Source of the DNA: Ilumatobacteraceae bacterium
GTDB taxonomy: Bacteria > Actinomycetota > Acidimicrobiia > Acidimicrobiales > Ilumatobacteraceae
NCBI GenBank assembly: GCA_021299715.1
Contig: JAJTEL010000005.1
Coordinates: forward strand, 1-42,954
Length of the DNA: 42,954 nucleotides
Direction: 5' to 3'
Under the pieces are notes generated by a model. It searched no databases and was not told where the DNA came from. It saw nothing but the letters and a program-made list of their open reading frames with translations. The translations under genes and the position numbers were made by a program. Of this stretch, positions 23,919 through 32,252 are shown in pieces (positions within the stretch are counted from its first letter, which is position 1; each line of letters starts with the position of its first letter).

Positions 23919-25012
23919 TGTGCAACCGCCTTCATGCGTACAGCACGAATTTTGTATCGACGAAACGCTTCGCCACCGAGTGCAAACAGCAAGATGGCGC
24001 CTTGCATCATGACTCCGATGTGTTTGGGAGTGTCCGTAGAGATTTGCAACTTCTCTCCACCCACACGAAGACCAGCGAACAGAATGCCGCTGACGATGAT
24101 GCCAGCGAAGTTGTTACGCGCAAGTGCAGCCACAACAATTCCGGCGTAGCCATAACCAAGAAGAGTGATTCCTTGGTCAAGGCGAGCGAACGGACCAACA
24201 ATGAGAGTTGCTCCACCAAGACCGGCCAGTGCGCCAGACAACAACATGACCGACATGGTTGTTCTGTTGGCGCTGACTCCAGCGTAGTGGGCAGCGCGCG
24301 GAGAATCTGCGATCACTTGAATGCGGTATCCGAATTCGGTTTTCTTCACCAACCAGTAGAGGAACAGTGCAAGAGCGACAACCACGAAGAACGTGGGGTA
24401 CAAGCGCGTGTCACCAATGGGGGAGAGTGCAGCAGAGTCGGCCACATTGCGTCCTTGTGGGAACGCAACATTCTTGGCACGAAAGAAACTGTCTGGGGTA
24501 TTAATGAAGTGCTTCAACAAACTTGACGCCACATATGTGAGCAACAGGGTGGTCACAATTTCACTGGTTCCCAACCGCGCGCGAACGAAGGCAGGAACAA
24601 AGATCCACACTGCACCAGCGAACGAACCAATGATGAGAACCAGAGGAATCATGACGAACGACGGAAGATGTGGTCCGAGCGCCAGACCAGCCCATGCGCC
24701 ACCAATCATTCCCAAGTACAACTGGCCTTCACCGCCAATGTTGTACAAATTCATTTGAAAGGAAAATGCAGCGGCGATTCCTGTGCAGATAAGAACAGTG
24801 GAAAGCCCCAACGTTTCGGTAATTCCGCGATAGGTGAGGAAGCCGTCGTCAAGCATGTTCTTGTATGTGTCCGTTGCGGAGTATCCGGTTGCTGTAAGAA
24901 ACAAAGCGCCGGCGACAAGTGCAGCAAGAACAGATATCAACGGCACTAATGCCGACAGATACTTTGGTGTTTCTGCGCGTTGTTCAAAGACAATGCGAAA
25001 TGGTGCAGGCAT
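23915..25012 (-). CDS. BmpA-type ABC transporter permease (NupP/YufP-like)
   Basis: A 365-residue permease with about nine spans. Family motifs include FSFQMNLYNIGGEGQLYLG near 85-103 and RTRAG-like GYRIQVIADSPRAAHYAGVS near 220-240, then LLSGALAGLGGATLIVG. Its start overlaps the stop of the ATPase gene by one base, and its stop overlaps the second permease, so the two heterodimerising subunits are made in step. It is one of the two channel subunits of a nucleoside-type importer. Confidence 0.92.
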   Translation of the reverse strand: MPAPFRIVFEQRAETPKYLSALVPLISVLAALVAGALFLTATGYSATDTYKNMLDDGFLTYRGITETLGLSTVLICTGIAAAFSFQMNLYNIGGEGQLYLGMIGGAWAGLALGPHLPSFVMIPLVLIIGSFAGAVWIFVPAFVRARLGTSEIVTTLLLTYVASSLLKHFINTPDSFFRAKNVAFPQGRNVADSAALSPIGDTRLYPTFFVVVALALFLYWLVKKTEFGYRIQVIADSPRAAHYAGVSANRTTMSVMLLSGALAGLGGATLIVGPFARLDQGITLLGYGYAGIVVAALARNNFAGIIVSGILFAGLRVGGEKLQISTDTPKHIGVMMQGAILLFALGGEAFRRYKIRAVRMKAVAQ

Positions 25013-26574
25013 TAGCCGTTTACTCCTGTGGTGAGGCCCGCCATTGCGGCGCCAACTGTTGCAATTTGGGCGGTCTCGCCTGGTGTTTCGTGCGCAATGG
25101 AACCGCGATACAACACCAGAATGCGATCTGCAAGCGACATGATTTCATCGAGATCTTCAGAGATCAACAAAATGGCTTGTCCGGCGCTGCGCGCATCGTC
25201 CAACAAACGACGCACTGTTTCAATGGCACCGACGTCGAGACCACGAGTGGGTGAACACACCACCAACAACTTGGTTGCTGTGCGACCGCCCGACAATTCA
25301 CGTGCAAGTAAAACCTTCTGAGCGTTACCGCCAGAAAGTTTGCGCGCAAGATGGTCGGGACCATTCGCTTTAATCTCGAACTGTTCAATGAGACGTGTTG
25401 CTTCGGGTCGTACCGACGCGCGGTCGACAACAATGTGGCGATCGCGTGTGAGCAATAAGTTGTCCAAGATGGACATTGATGGAACAAGCCCCATACCCAA
25501 TCGATCTTCGGGAACATAGGCAAGGCCAAGTTCGCGTGCATGAATGGGTCCACGGTCGGTTGCTGTTGCACCACCAATGGAAATGGAACCAGAGGTTGGC
25601 GAGAGAAGTCCGGCAATGGTGTCGGCGAGTTCTTTCTGGCCGTTTCCTGCAACGCCAGCAATGCCCACCATCTCACCTTCATGAACATTGAACGAGATGT
25701 TGGAGAGGACGTTGACGCCGTTCACATTCAGTGACACATCTCGAATTTGAAGAACTTCATGACCTGTGGGGTGTGATGCGCGTTGTGTTCCGAGATTGAT
25801 GTCACGGCCCACCATGAGACGTGCAAGATCTTTGGTGTCTGTTGCGCCACGACCAGATACATGGCCCGTTACCTTGCCGCCACGCAACACAGTGACACGA
25901 TCGGAAATCTCTACCACTTCACCAAGTTTGTGGCTGATGAACACGATGGACTTACCGGCTTGCGTCATTGCATGAACGTTCTCAAACAATTTCTCTACTT
26001 CTGCGGGAACAAGAACTGCAGTGGGTTCATCGAGAAGGAGAATTTCTGCTCCTTGGTACAGAGCCTTCACAATTTCAACACGTTGACGTTGACCAACAGA
26101 AAGATCACCAACGGTTGCGGTGGGATCAATGGGAAGACCGTATGACTCTGCAACTTCGGAGACGCGCTCGTTGATGGAGCGGCGATCAAGTACGAAGGAA
26201 AGGTTGCGACTTCCAAGAATGACGTTTTCTGCAACGGTGAAACGGTCAACTAAACGAAAGTGTTGATGCACCATTGCGATGCCGTGCTGCAAACCTGCTC
26301 GCGGCGATGACAGAACTACGCGTTGTCCGTTGCGCGCGATGTAGCCACTGTCGGGCTGATACAAGCCGCACAACATTGCAGCGAGTGTGCTTTTGCCTGC
26401 ACCATTCTCGCCAAGGAGTGTGTGTACTTCGCCTGGCTGAATGTCGAAGTCGACGGAGTCGTTCGCTAAGACGCCAGGGAATCGTTTTGACACTGAGTGT
26501 GCTGAGAGTGCGCTAGGGGCCGCACCACCTGAGTGGTACGGCCCCGACGCGACCTCGTGAGAGGTATTGGACAT
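25012..26574 (-). CDS. BmpA-type ABC transporter ATPase, duplicated (NupO/YufO-like)
   Basis: About 520 residues with two ATPase halves, as in nucleoside and ribose importers. The first half holds Walker A LLGENGAGKST, signature LSVGQRQRVEI and LLLDEPTAV; the second has the degenerate GVAGNGQKELAD loop, LSGGNAQKVLLAREL and a DVGAIETV stretch. I place the start at the ATG 26574-26572, 10 bases after the bmpA stop; the frame is open farther upstream (to 26610) but that would overlap bmpA. There is no clear ribosome-binding site. It energises import through the two permeases encoded downstream. Confidence 0.92.
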   Translation of the reverse strand: MSNTSHEVASGPYHSGGAAPSALSAHSVSKRFPGVLANDSVDFDIQPGEVHTLLGENGAGKSTLAAMLCGLYQPDSGYIARNGQRVVLSSPRAGLQHGIAMVHQHFRLVDRFTVAENVILGSRNLSFVLDRRSINERVSEVAESYGLPIDPTATVGDLSVGQRQRVEIVKALYQGAEILLLDEPTAVLVPAEVEKLFENVHAMTQAGKSIVFISHKLGEVVEISDRVTVLRGGKVTGHVSGRGATDTKDLARLMVGRDINLGTQRASHPTGHEVLQIRDVSLNVNGVNVLSNISFNVHEGEMVGIAGVAGNGQKELADTIAGLLSPTSGSISIGGATATDRGPIHARELGLAYVPEDRLGMGLVPSMSILDNLLLTRDRHIVVDRASVRPEATRLIEQFEIKANGPDHLARKLSGGNAQKVLLARELSGGRTATKLLVVCSPTRGLDVGAIETVRRLLDDARSAGQAILLISEDLDEIMSLADRILVLYRGSIAHETPGETAQIATVGAAMAGLTTGVNG

Positions 26575-26584
26575 GTTGTGAAAA

Positions 26585-27742
26585 TCAGCCCTTAGCGGAG
26601 CCGACGACACCTTCTACGAAGAACAACATTTCGCCCAACAAGAATCCAAGTTCTGCCTTCTCACCATCGGCGAGCCATGCGGAACCATCCTGCTTGTTGA
26701 TTGGACCAGTGAATGGTGCGAACTCACCTGCAATGGTGGCTGCCTTCTTCTCTTCAATGAGTGACTGTGTTTCAGCATCTACTGACTCACCGAACGATGC
26801 CAAGGTAACCATGCCATCTTGCATGTTTCCGTAGTACTCGTCGGTTGGGCATGTTCCACCAGCAACTGCCTGTGCAGTCTTGGTGTAGAACGGACCCCAG
26901 TTCCATGTTGGAGCAGTGAGCCATGCCTTAGGTGCAGCTTCCTTCACATCGGAGTTGTAACCAACCCACTTCGCACCCTTTGCATCGGCAGCAAGGCCGG
27001 GCTCTGTGGTGTCTTGATGCTGTGCCATGACGTCAACACCAGCGTCGAGCAGAGACTCTGCAGCCTGCTTCTCGATTGTTGGGTCGAACCATGTCTTGGT
27101 CCAGGTGACCTGAACTGTTGCATCTGGGTTGACTGACCGTGCACCCAAAGTGAATGCGTTGATTCCGCGAAGCACTTCTGGAATTGGGAATGCTGCAACG
27201 TAACCAATCTTGTTGTTCTTTGTTGCCTTGCCTGCTGCGATACCAGAGAGGTAACGAGCTTCTTCAGCTGCACCGAAGTAGGTGCCGAGGTTTGTTGGCA
27301 ATGCATCGAAGTCAGCGAACTCGCCGCCGCCAGCTTTGGTCAACAGGAACTTTGCACCTGTTGCCCACTGGAAACATACGTCGGGATGGTTCACAGCAAC
27401 TTTTGCCATTGGTGCGCCGTAACCGAACGATGTTGCAAAGATGAGTTGGTAACCCTCTGCTGCAAGTGCTTCAAATGTTGCTTCTGATTCTGCACCTTCA
27501 GGAACATTTTCAACGCGCTTTACTTCAACGCCGAGCTCTTGCTCAAGTTGCAAGATGCCCTGCTCGTGCTGGTATGTCCAGCCTTTGTCGTCAGGAACGC
27601 CAAGGTACACAACGGCAACTTTGACGTCTGCACCTTCTGCGGGGGCCTGAGTGGTGTCGGATGCCGAATCGCTTCCACCGCACGCTGCAACAAGCAACGA
27701 AGCGGCAGCAGCCGTTGCGGCAAGCTTCCAGAGTTTCTTCAT
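26585..27742 (-). CDS. bmpA: BMP-family substrate-binding lipoprotein
   Basis: A 385-residue BMP-family (PnrA-like) extracytoplasmic binding protein. A basic N-terminus and hydrophobic stretch lead to the lipobox SLLVAAC (C21), so it is a lipoprotein. The mature part has the family stretches GWTYQHEQGI near 57, ATSFGYGAP near 104 and YLSGIAAG near 163. BMP proteins bind nucleosides or related compounds. It starts the transporter operon; upstream (27743-27918) is a promoter region shared with the divergent tRNA-Ser gene. Confidence 0.93.
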   Translation of the reverse strand: MKKLWKLAATAAAASLLVAACGGSDSASDTTQAPAEGADVKVAVVYLGVPDDKGWTYQHEQGILQLEQELGVEVKRVENVPEGAESEATFEALAAEGYQLIFATSFGYGAPMAKVAVNHPDVCFQWATGAKFLLTKAGGGEFADFDALPTNLGTYFGAAEEARYLSGIAAGKATKNNKIGYVAAFPIPEVLRGINAFTLGARSVNPDATVQVTWTKTWFDPTIEKQAAESLLDAGVDVMAQHQDTTEPGLAADAKGAKWVGYNSDVKEAAPKAWLTAPTWNWGPFYTKTAQAVAGGTCPTDEYYGNMQDGMVTLASFGESVDAETQSLIEEKKAATIAGEFAPFTGPINKQDGSAWLADGEKAELGFLLGEMLFFVEGVVGSAKG

Positions 27743-27918
27743 GTGGTTTGATCTCCCTGATCTACGGCACCACTGACGGCACCGAACGAGAAAAACCTTA
27801 GTCGGCTGAAATTACTCGGAAATCATGCGAACTCACTCGTTAACAGAGGCTTTACACAGAGCCAAGTAGTGCCGGAAGTTTCGCCAGAGCGGGTCGGGGG
27901 TACACTTCGTCTCTCCCA
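27743..27918. other. Intergenic region between bmpA and tRNA-Ser(GCU)
   Basis: It separates the divergent bmpA gene and tRNA and must hold both promoters. I see no hairpin, riboswitch motif or reading frame that I can support. Confidence 0.4.
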
Positions 27919-28007
27919 GGAGAGGTGCCAGAGTGGCCGAATGGGGCGCCCTGCTAAGGCGTTGTCCGTCTTAAAGCGGACCGTGGGTTCAAATCCCACC
28001 CTCTCCG
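27919..28007 (+). tRNA. tRNA-Ser (GCU)
   Basis: The acceptor stem GGAGAGG/CCTCTCC is perfect, and the anticodon loop CTGCTAA reads GCT. A long variable arm and a TTCAAAT T loop support a serine tRNA. CCA is encoded at 28008-28010. Confidence 0.95.
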
Positions 28008-28022
28008 CCATTTCTTTTCTAG

Positions 28023-28038
28023 AACCCGTAAGGGTTTT
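28023..28038 (+). terminator. Weak hairpin terminator after tRNA-Ser(GCU)
   Basis: An AACCC/GGGTT stem with a GTAA loop followed by TT lies 13 bases past the tRNA CCA. The stem is short and the T-run weak, so this is tentative. Confidence 0.4.
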
Positions 28039-28113
28039 AGGGGCTCTGCCCGCAGGTGCGCTTGCCGCCGTGGCAGGCTGAGCACACTGGTGTACTCAAC
28101 CCCCAACACTGTT

Positions 28114-28695
28114 ATGTCACGTTTTCGACTCCTCCTTGTTTCTTTCTCCCTTCTTCTGGGGGTTGTTTCGTCAACATCTGCGTCTTCTGTTTCCGCTGCG
28201 TGTGCTCGGCCCTATAAAGCGGTGAAGAACGATTCGTGGAGCCGCATTGCCGACAAGACAGGTGTGTCTGTTCAGGCTTTGCTGAAACAGAACAATGCCA
28301 CCACGAAATCGATGATTCTTATTGGCGACACTCTGTGCTTGCCCAAAGGCACTACATGGAATCAACCGTCAACGTCATCGTCGGGACTTCGCAATCTGCC
28401 GGCTCCCTCGGTGAGGTATTCCACGAGGCAAGCCGCCGCCGTGATTCGTGAGGTGTTCCCCGACCATTTGGAAGACAAGGCCATCTCGTTAGCGAAGCGC
28501 GAAAGCAAGTTGACTGCCACTTCTTATACATGGTGTTGCGTGGGGCTGTTCCAAATTAATTGGTGGGCCCACAAACCCTGGCTGAAGACCATCGGGGTGA
28601 CGAAAGCCAGTCAGTTATTGGATGCGCGGGTCAATGCCCGTGCGGCCTACACCATCTACAAACGTTCGGGTGGGTGGAGCCCGTGGGACCTGTAG
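28114..28695 (+). CDS. Secreted LysM / lysozyme-like (transglycosylase-type) protein
   Basis: A 193-residue exported protein. A signal peptide (SRFRLLLVSFSLLLGVVSST) ends near residue 33. A LysM domain (about 34-78: KNDSWSRIADKTGVSVQALL and later GDTLCLP) binds peptidoglycan. The C-terminal domain (about 100-193) has VIREVFPDHLEDKAISLAKRESK with the candidate catalytic glutamate in KRESKL, then VGLFQINWW, typical of lysozyme-like/transglycosylase folds. I chose the ATG at 28114; an in-frame GTG at 28090 is possible but would precede the signal peptide oddly. It would trim or bind cell wall outside the membrane. Confidence 0.82.
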   Translation: MSRFRLLLVSFSLLLGVVSSTSASSVSAACARPYKAVKNDSWSRIADKTGVSVQALLKQNNATTKSMILIGDTLCLPKGTTWNQPSTSSSGLRNLPAPSVRYSTRQAAAVIREVFPDHLEDKAISLAKRESKLTATSYTWCCVGLFQINWWAHKPWLKTIGVTKASQLLDARVNARAAYTIYKRSGGWSPWDL

Positions 28696-28720
28696 ATACA
28701 CTCACAAGTCCAATAAATAT

Positions 28721-28793
28721 GCGCTCGTAGCTTAATGGATAGAGCATCTGACTACGGATCAGAAGGTTGGGAGTTCAAGTCTCTCCGAGCGCG
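28721..28793 (+). tRNA. tRNA-Arg (ACG)
   Basis: GCGCTCG pairs with CGAGCGC; the anticodon arm TCTGA-CTACGGA-TCAGA reads ACG; the T arm GGGAG-TTCAAGT-CTCTC is regular. CCA is encoded at 28794-28796. It lies 26 bases after the LysM gene. Confidence 0.96.
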
Positions 28794-28800
28794 CCAATTA

Positions 28801-28835
28801 AAAATCCCCTCGCATGGCGAGGGGATTTTGTTTTT
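28801..28835 (+). terminator. Rho-independent terminator after tRNA-Arg
   Basis: A 13-pair stem AAAATCCCCTCGC/GCGAGGGGATTTT with an ATG loop is followed by GTTTTT. It directly follows the tRNA. Confidence 0.85.
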
Positions 28836-28839
28836 GGGT

Positions 28840-29051
28840 CACTTCACAATGGGGTCAATGGCAGCACTGTGCAACCTTTTGGAGATACGTCTAAGCACAG
28901 CACAGGCAGAAAGTCTGTCGCAATGACGGCAGTAATGGTCACTGCGACTTTGAAAGCAACAAAGGCCGGGCGCTATCGAGTCGTTGTTGTAGCCGGGTAC
29001 GCCCCAGGTACGACCAAGGTCTGGAACGGTCCATTCCTCGCAGTGAAATAG
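28840..29051 (+). pseudogene. 3' remnant of a surface-protein-like gene, no start
   Basis: Between the tRNA-Arg terminator and the stop of the convergent lipoprotein gene, one frame is open to a TAG at 29049-29051. It reads like the tail of an Ig-like or secreted domain: FGDTSKHSTGRKSVAMTAV, then TATLKATKAGRYRVVVVAG and YAPGTTKVWNGPFLAVK (lightly repetitive Thr/Ala/Lys-rich strands). No start codon with a ribosome-binding site precedes it, and no upstream part is present, so I consider it a truncated gene tail left behind the tRNA. A short real ORF from the ATG at 28923 (42 residues) is the alternative. Confidence 0.4.
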
Positions 29052-30923
29052 CTAAGTCAACGTGGCTGGCCCAAGGATGGTGGAGGCACTGCCACCCGTG
29101 AGGGCAGCCCGAATTCTGTATTTGATACCGGGAGTGCCGTTAATGATTACCCCCGAGAACGCGCACTGACCATTTCCATTCGCTACCGCAGTGGTGTTCC
29201 CAGTGAGTGTTGCACCCGCAAGGGATCCGTTGTCGAACTCAGGCAAGAGCGTGAGAGCACATGTTCCAGACGCAGTGGATGCCCATTGATTTTGACTGTT
29301 GATAAGTCTGAACACGTATGGCTGAAGCTGCTGGCCATTTTGCCAAGGACCAAGTGAGCCCATGAACTGCAACGCAACAATGTTGGCCTGATTTGAATTC
29401 ACTGTTGTGGTGGAACTTGTTGAGGAACTAGCAGTGGACTTCACAGTTGTGGTCGTTACCGCAGTTCCTGCCGCTGTTGTTGTGGTGACAACGGTGTTAT
29501 TGGGGGTAGCAGATGTAGCCAGCGTTCGTTGTTCTTGGGGTGGAAGACCAGGCTTGGTGTCGGGCTGCACCAGTTCGGCAGGCACAGAAGGCTCCAGTTT
29601 GGTAATTGCAGATCCCGTTGCGGTGGAAGCCTTACCGTTCTGGAAAGTGACCGTCACTTGTGGTTTTTGTTCATTAATAACAACAGGTGTAGCAACTCCA
29701 TCACCGGTAACGGTAAGAGAGTTGTTAGCCACAGTGATGTCTGCAGCACCACCTTTCACAGTTGTTGCAAGGTTGTCACTAGCAACAGAGACTTCCGCCG
29801 TGGCGGGAAGCGACACTTCTGACGGTGACACCATGATGGGTTGGCGTGAACCACGTGTCACCACGGACACAATTTTGTTTGCGCTTACTGCATACACGGT
29901 GGAAATGCTTGGAAGAGATAACTCAATATCGGTGTCATCGGTGTAGACCACATATTCGGCAACGGATGTAGATGCCGCAGTTCGCAGTGGTTTCACCGAT
30001 GCGGTGGTGTCGGTTGATCCCGTCGGCGACACAACGCCCGTTGGTGTCTTTACAGACCAATCAAGCGATGCTGAGCGAATGACGAGAAAGTTTCCGAGCA
30101 CACTGTTTGAGCCGGTCTCGAAGGGAGCATCCGCAGAGAGACGGTTCTCCATTGATGCAAGGTCGATGTCTCCTTTTCCTCCGGTCCAGACGTTCGGGTC
30201 ATTGGCGGGATCTTGCCCAGAGAATGAAAACTCCCACGTTCCTGCTTTCAGATTAAAAAGCACATAGCGGTCTTGCCCAGGCCAATTGGTGTCGTAAATA
30301 TGAACCTTGGCTGTGTCTTCGGTGGGGTACTCAACAGAAAGTGGCAAGACAGCGTGACCACCCTTGTCACTGTAGAGACCCATGGAGTAGGTGATTTTTT
30401 TCGAAACGAAAGATTCAGAGAGAGCAGCAACGATGTCATCTAGTGATTTCTTTGCCCATGAATCTGACTCTTTTTTTACGGAAGGAAAGAATTGAGTTGC
30501 AAATGCTCGAATGATTCCGTTTGTTGTGTCCGCCTGATTCTGAAGCTCAGATGTTTTTGGTGATGCACTTGTGGTGAAGCGATTGAGTGCTTGAACCACC
30601 ATTCCTTCGCAGTGACCAGCTTGTCGACTTTGATTGACCATTTGTGCCCATGCTGCGGCTTCGCTGGTAGGAGCACACGGCACTGCAGAGCCGTTGGTGC
30701 ACACACCGTCGCCAAACATGATGCGCAAGTCTTCGCCATCCATGATTTCAGGCGTATTGGCCGACCCAAAATTAGCGAAGGCAAAACTGTCTGTTTCTAG
30801 CGTTAGCCCCGATGCAGATGGAACACGACGTTGTTCATCTGAGGAATTGTTTGAGCCGCCACTTGAGCATGAGGTGAGAATGAGGGCAGAGATGGCACAG
30901 AAAACAACACGCCGAGAAACCAT
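29052..30923 (-). CDS. Lipoprotein with papain-like (C39-type) Cys/His/Asp residues
   Basis: A 623-residue exported protein with a lipobox LILTSC (C19). The first third (about 85-225) shows GHCEGMVVQ with C105, GGHAVLPL with H190 and YDTNWPG with D211/N213: the order and spacing of a papain/C39-like catalytic triad. Residues of about 225-480 look like beta-sandwich surface domains; a long Thr/Ser/Val-rich tract (TTTTAAGTAVTTTTVKSTASS) separates a C-terminal domain ending in SASTILGPATLT. I infer a cell-surface cysteine peptidase or transamidase-like protein. I do not recognise the named family. It stands alone on the minus strand, and its stop abuts the gene remnant at 29051. Confidence 0.75.
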   Translation of the reverse strand: MVSRRVVFCAISALILTSCSSGGSNNSSDEQRRVPSASGLTLETDSFAFANFGSANTPEIMDGEDLRIMFGDGVCTNGSAVPCAPTSEAAAWAQMVNQSRQAGHCEGMVVQALNRFTTSASPKTSELQNQADTTNGIIRAFATQFFPSVKKESDSWAKKSLDDIVAALSESFVSKKITYSMGLYSDKGGHAVLPLSVEYPTEDTAKVHIYDTNWPGQDRYVLFNLKAGTWEFSFSGQDPANDPNVWTGGKGDIDLASMENRLSADAPFETGSNSVLGNFLVIRSASLDWSVKTPTGVVSPTGSTDTTASVKPLRTAASTSVAEYVVYTDDTDIELSLPSISTVYAVSANKIVSVVTRGSRQPIMVSPSEVSLPATAEVSVASDNLATTVKGGAADITVANNSLTVTGDGVATPVVINEQKPQVTVTFQNGKASTATGSAITKLEPSVPAELVQPDTKPGLPPQEQRTLATSATPNNTVVTTTTAAGTAVTTTTVKSTASSSTSSTTTVNSNQANIVALQFMGSLGPWQNGQQLQPYVFRLINSQNQWASTASGTCALTLLPEFDNGSLAGATLTGNTTAVANGNGQCAFSGVIINGTPGIKYRIRAALTGGSASTILGPATLT

Positions 30924-30972
30924 TTGGATAAAGGTAACGGACGAAGCCGATTCTGTCTCGTCGGTGAGAAAA

Positions 30973-31551
30973 CTAGGCCGACTTTTCTAGAGCCTCTACT
31001 CCACGACAGAAGAGGTCCACTACGTTTGCGAGACCTTCATTCAGTGCGTAGGGCTCTGGGTGGCCATTGTCTTTCTCTAATACACAGAATCCATGAAGTG
31101 CACTGCGAAGAGACCGAGCACATTGTGCCTGTTGCGTCGATGTCAGGTGGTATCCGTCTAATGCGTGAGCCAGTTCTGCCACAACCTTGGCAAGCGATTC
31201 CTCAATCTCGACGTCGCCGGTGGAGGGAACGCGGTCGGTGGCCGAATACAAACCCGGATGTTGTTGCACAAAGAGCCGCCATGCGTGGGCCACTGCAGTG
31301 ACGGCTTCCCGACGAGTGTGGCTGCTTTGGGCCTGATGCAGAGAATGAGCGAGAAACTCGCGAGCCCGAAGTGCCAATAACTTCAACAATTCCTCAATGC
31401 CGGTGACATGGCGATACAGGGCTGGTTGTTTTACACCTGCATCGTTTGCGATTCGTTGAAGTGACACCGCATCTATTCCGTATGTATCGGCAAGATCTGC
31501 AGCCATGTCAATGACAGTGGCACGGTTGAGGCGCTGTCGAACAGTTGTCAT
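30973..31551 (-). CDS. TetR-family transcriptional regulator
   Basis: About 192 residues. The N-terminal helix-turn-helix is clear (VSLQRIANDAGVKQPALYRHVTG). The rest is a helical ligand domain. I start at the ATG 31551-31549; the frame extends upstream but that region overlaps the amidotransferase gene. It begins two bases after the stop of the amidotransferase gene and is the last gene of the sulfonate-type operon, so it likely controls that operon. A candidate operator is the palindrome at 34395. Confidence 0.88.
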   Translation of the reverse strand: MTTVRQRLNRATVIDMAADLADTYGIDAVSLQRIANDAGVKQPALYRHVTGIEELLKLLALRAREFLAHSLHQAQSSHTRREAVTAVAHAWRLFVQQHPGLYSATDRVPSTGDVEIEESLAKVVAELAHALDGYHLTSTQQAQCARSLRSALHGFCVLEKDNGHPEPYALNEGLANVVDLFCRGVEALEKSA

Positions 31552-31553
31552 CT

Positions 31554-32252
31554 CTATACCTGATGGAAGAAACGAGAGATCCAACCAGCAAGACGCTGTT
31601 GGTGAAGGGGCTCACTCAAAGTTAAGCGCGCAGCATTGGCCTTTTCTTCACCAAACAATTGCAGGCGTGTTGCCAGCAAACTGTCGGCAAGTGCCGGAGA
31701 GAATTCAGGGTGCACCTGTAATGTCCAGGCACGGTCACCAATCAACATGCCGCCAATGGGGCAGTAGTCGGCGCGCGCCATCAAGCGAGCATCGCTGGGA
31801 AGTTGTTGTACTTGGTCTTGGTGACTTGCCGCAAGAACAACGTTGTCCGTGCTGTCCATCCATGGTTGTGCTTCAATAATTTCGTAGTACTTTGCACCAA
31901 TTCCCCAGCCGTAGTCGGCTTTCTTTACTTCGGCACCCAAAGCCTGCGCCATTAATTGATGGCCGAAGCAGATTCCAACGTATGGAGTTTCTGTAGAGAT
32001 GAGGTCTCGTAGGAATTGCTCAACGTCGCGTAACCATGCATGATCCTCGTACACGCTTAAACGGCTTGGAGAACACATCCAACCGTCTTGTTCGCGGACG
32101 GACTGAGGAAGTTGGCCCTCATCACATCGGTACGTGGTGAGTTCTATGTCGAGTGGCGCAAGAAGTTCGGAATACAACTCTGGGTAATCGCCACCAACGT
32201 GCAAACTGCCGGCATCAATGTGCCCGACAAGAAGAAGACCAATGTGCTTCAT
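31554..32252 (-). CDS. Class I glutamine amidotransferase-like protein (GATase1)
   Basis: A 232-residue free-standing GATase1-type domain. The nucleophile is in GICFGHQLMAQALG, and the catalytic histidine and glutamate in QVHPEFSP. Free-standing GATase1 proteins hydrolyse glutamine or gamma-glutamyl compounds; some act on gamma-glutamyl amines. It overlaps the SsuD-like gene by four bases (ATGA), so it is translationally coupled. The natural substrate in this sulfonate operon is unknown. Confidence 0.85.
   Translation of the reverse strand: MKHIGLLLVGHIDAGSLHVGGDYPELYSELLAPLDIELTTYRCDEGQLPQSVREQDGWMCSPSRLSVYEDHAWLRDVEQFLRDLISTETPYVGICFGHQLMAQALGAEVKKADYGWGIGAKYYEIIEAQPWMDSTDNVVLAASHQDQVQQLPSDARLMARADYCPIGGMLIGDRAWTLQVHPEFSPALADSLLATRLQLFGEEKANAARLTLSEPLHQQRLAGWISRFFHQV

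Noticed and set aside
29407..29946. A 179-residue plus-strand ORF rich in Val and Thr.
   Set aside because: It is the antisense shadow of the Thr/Ser-rich stalk of the surface lipoprotein gene.
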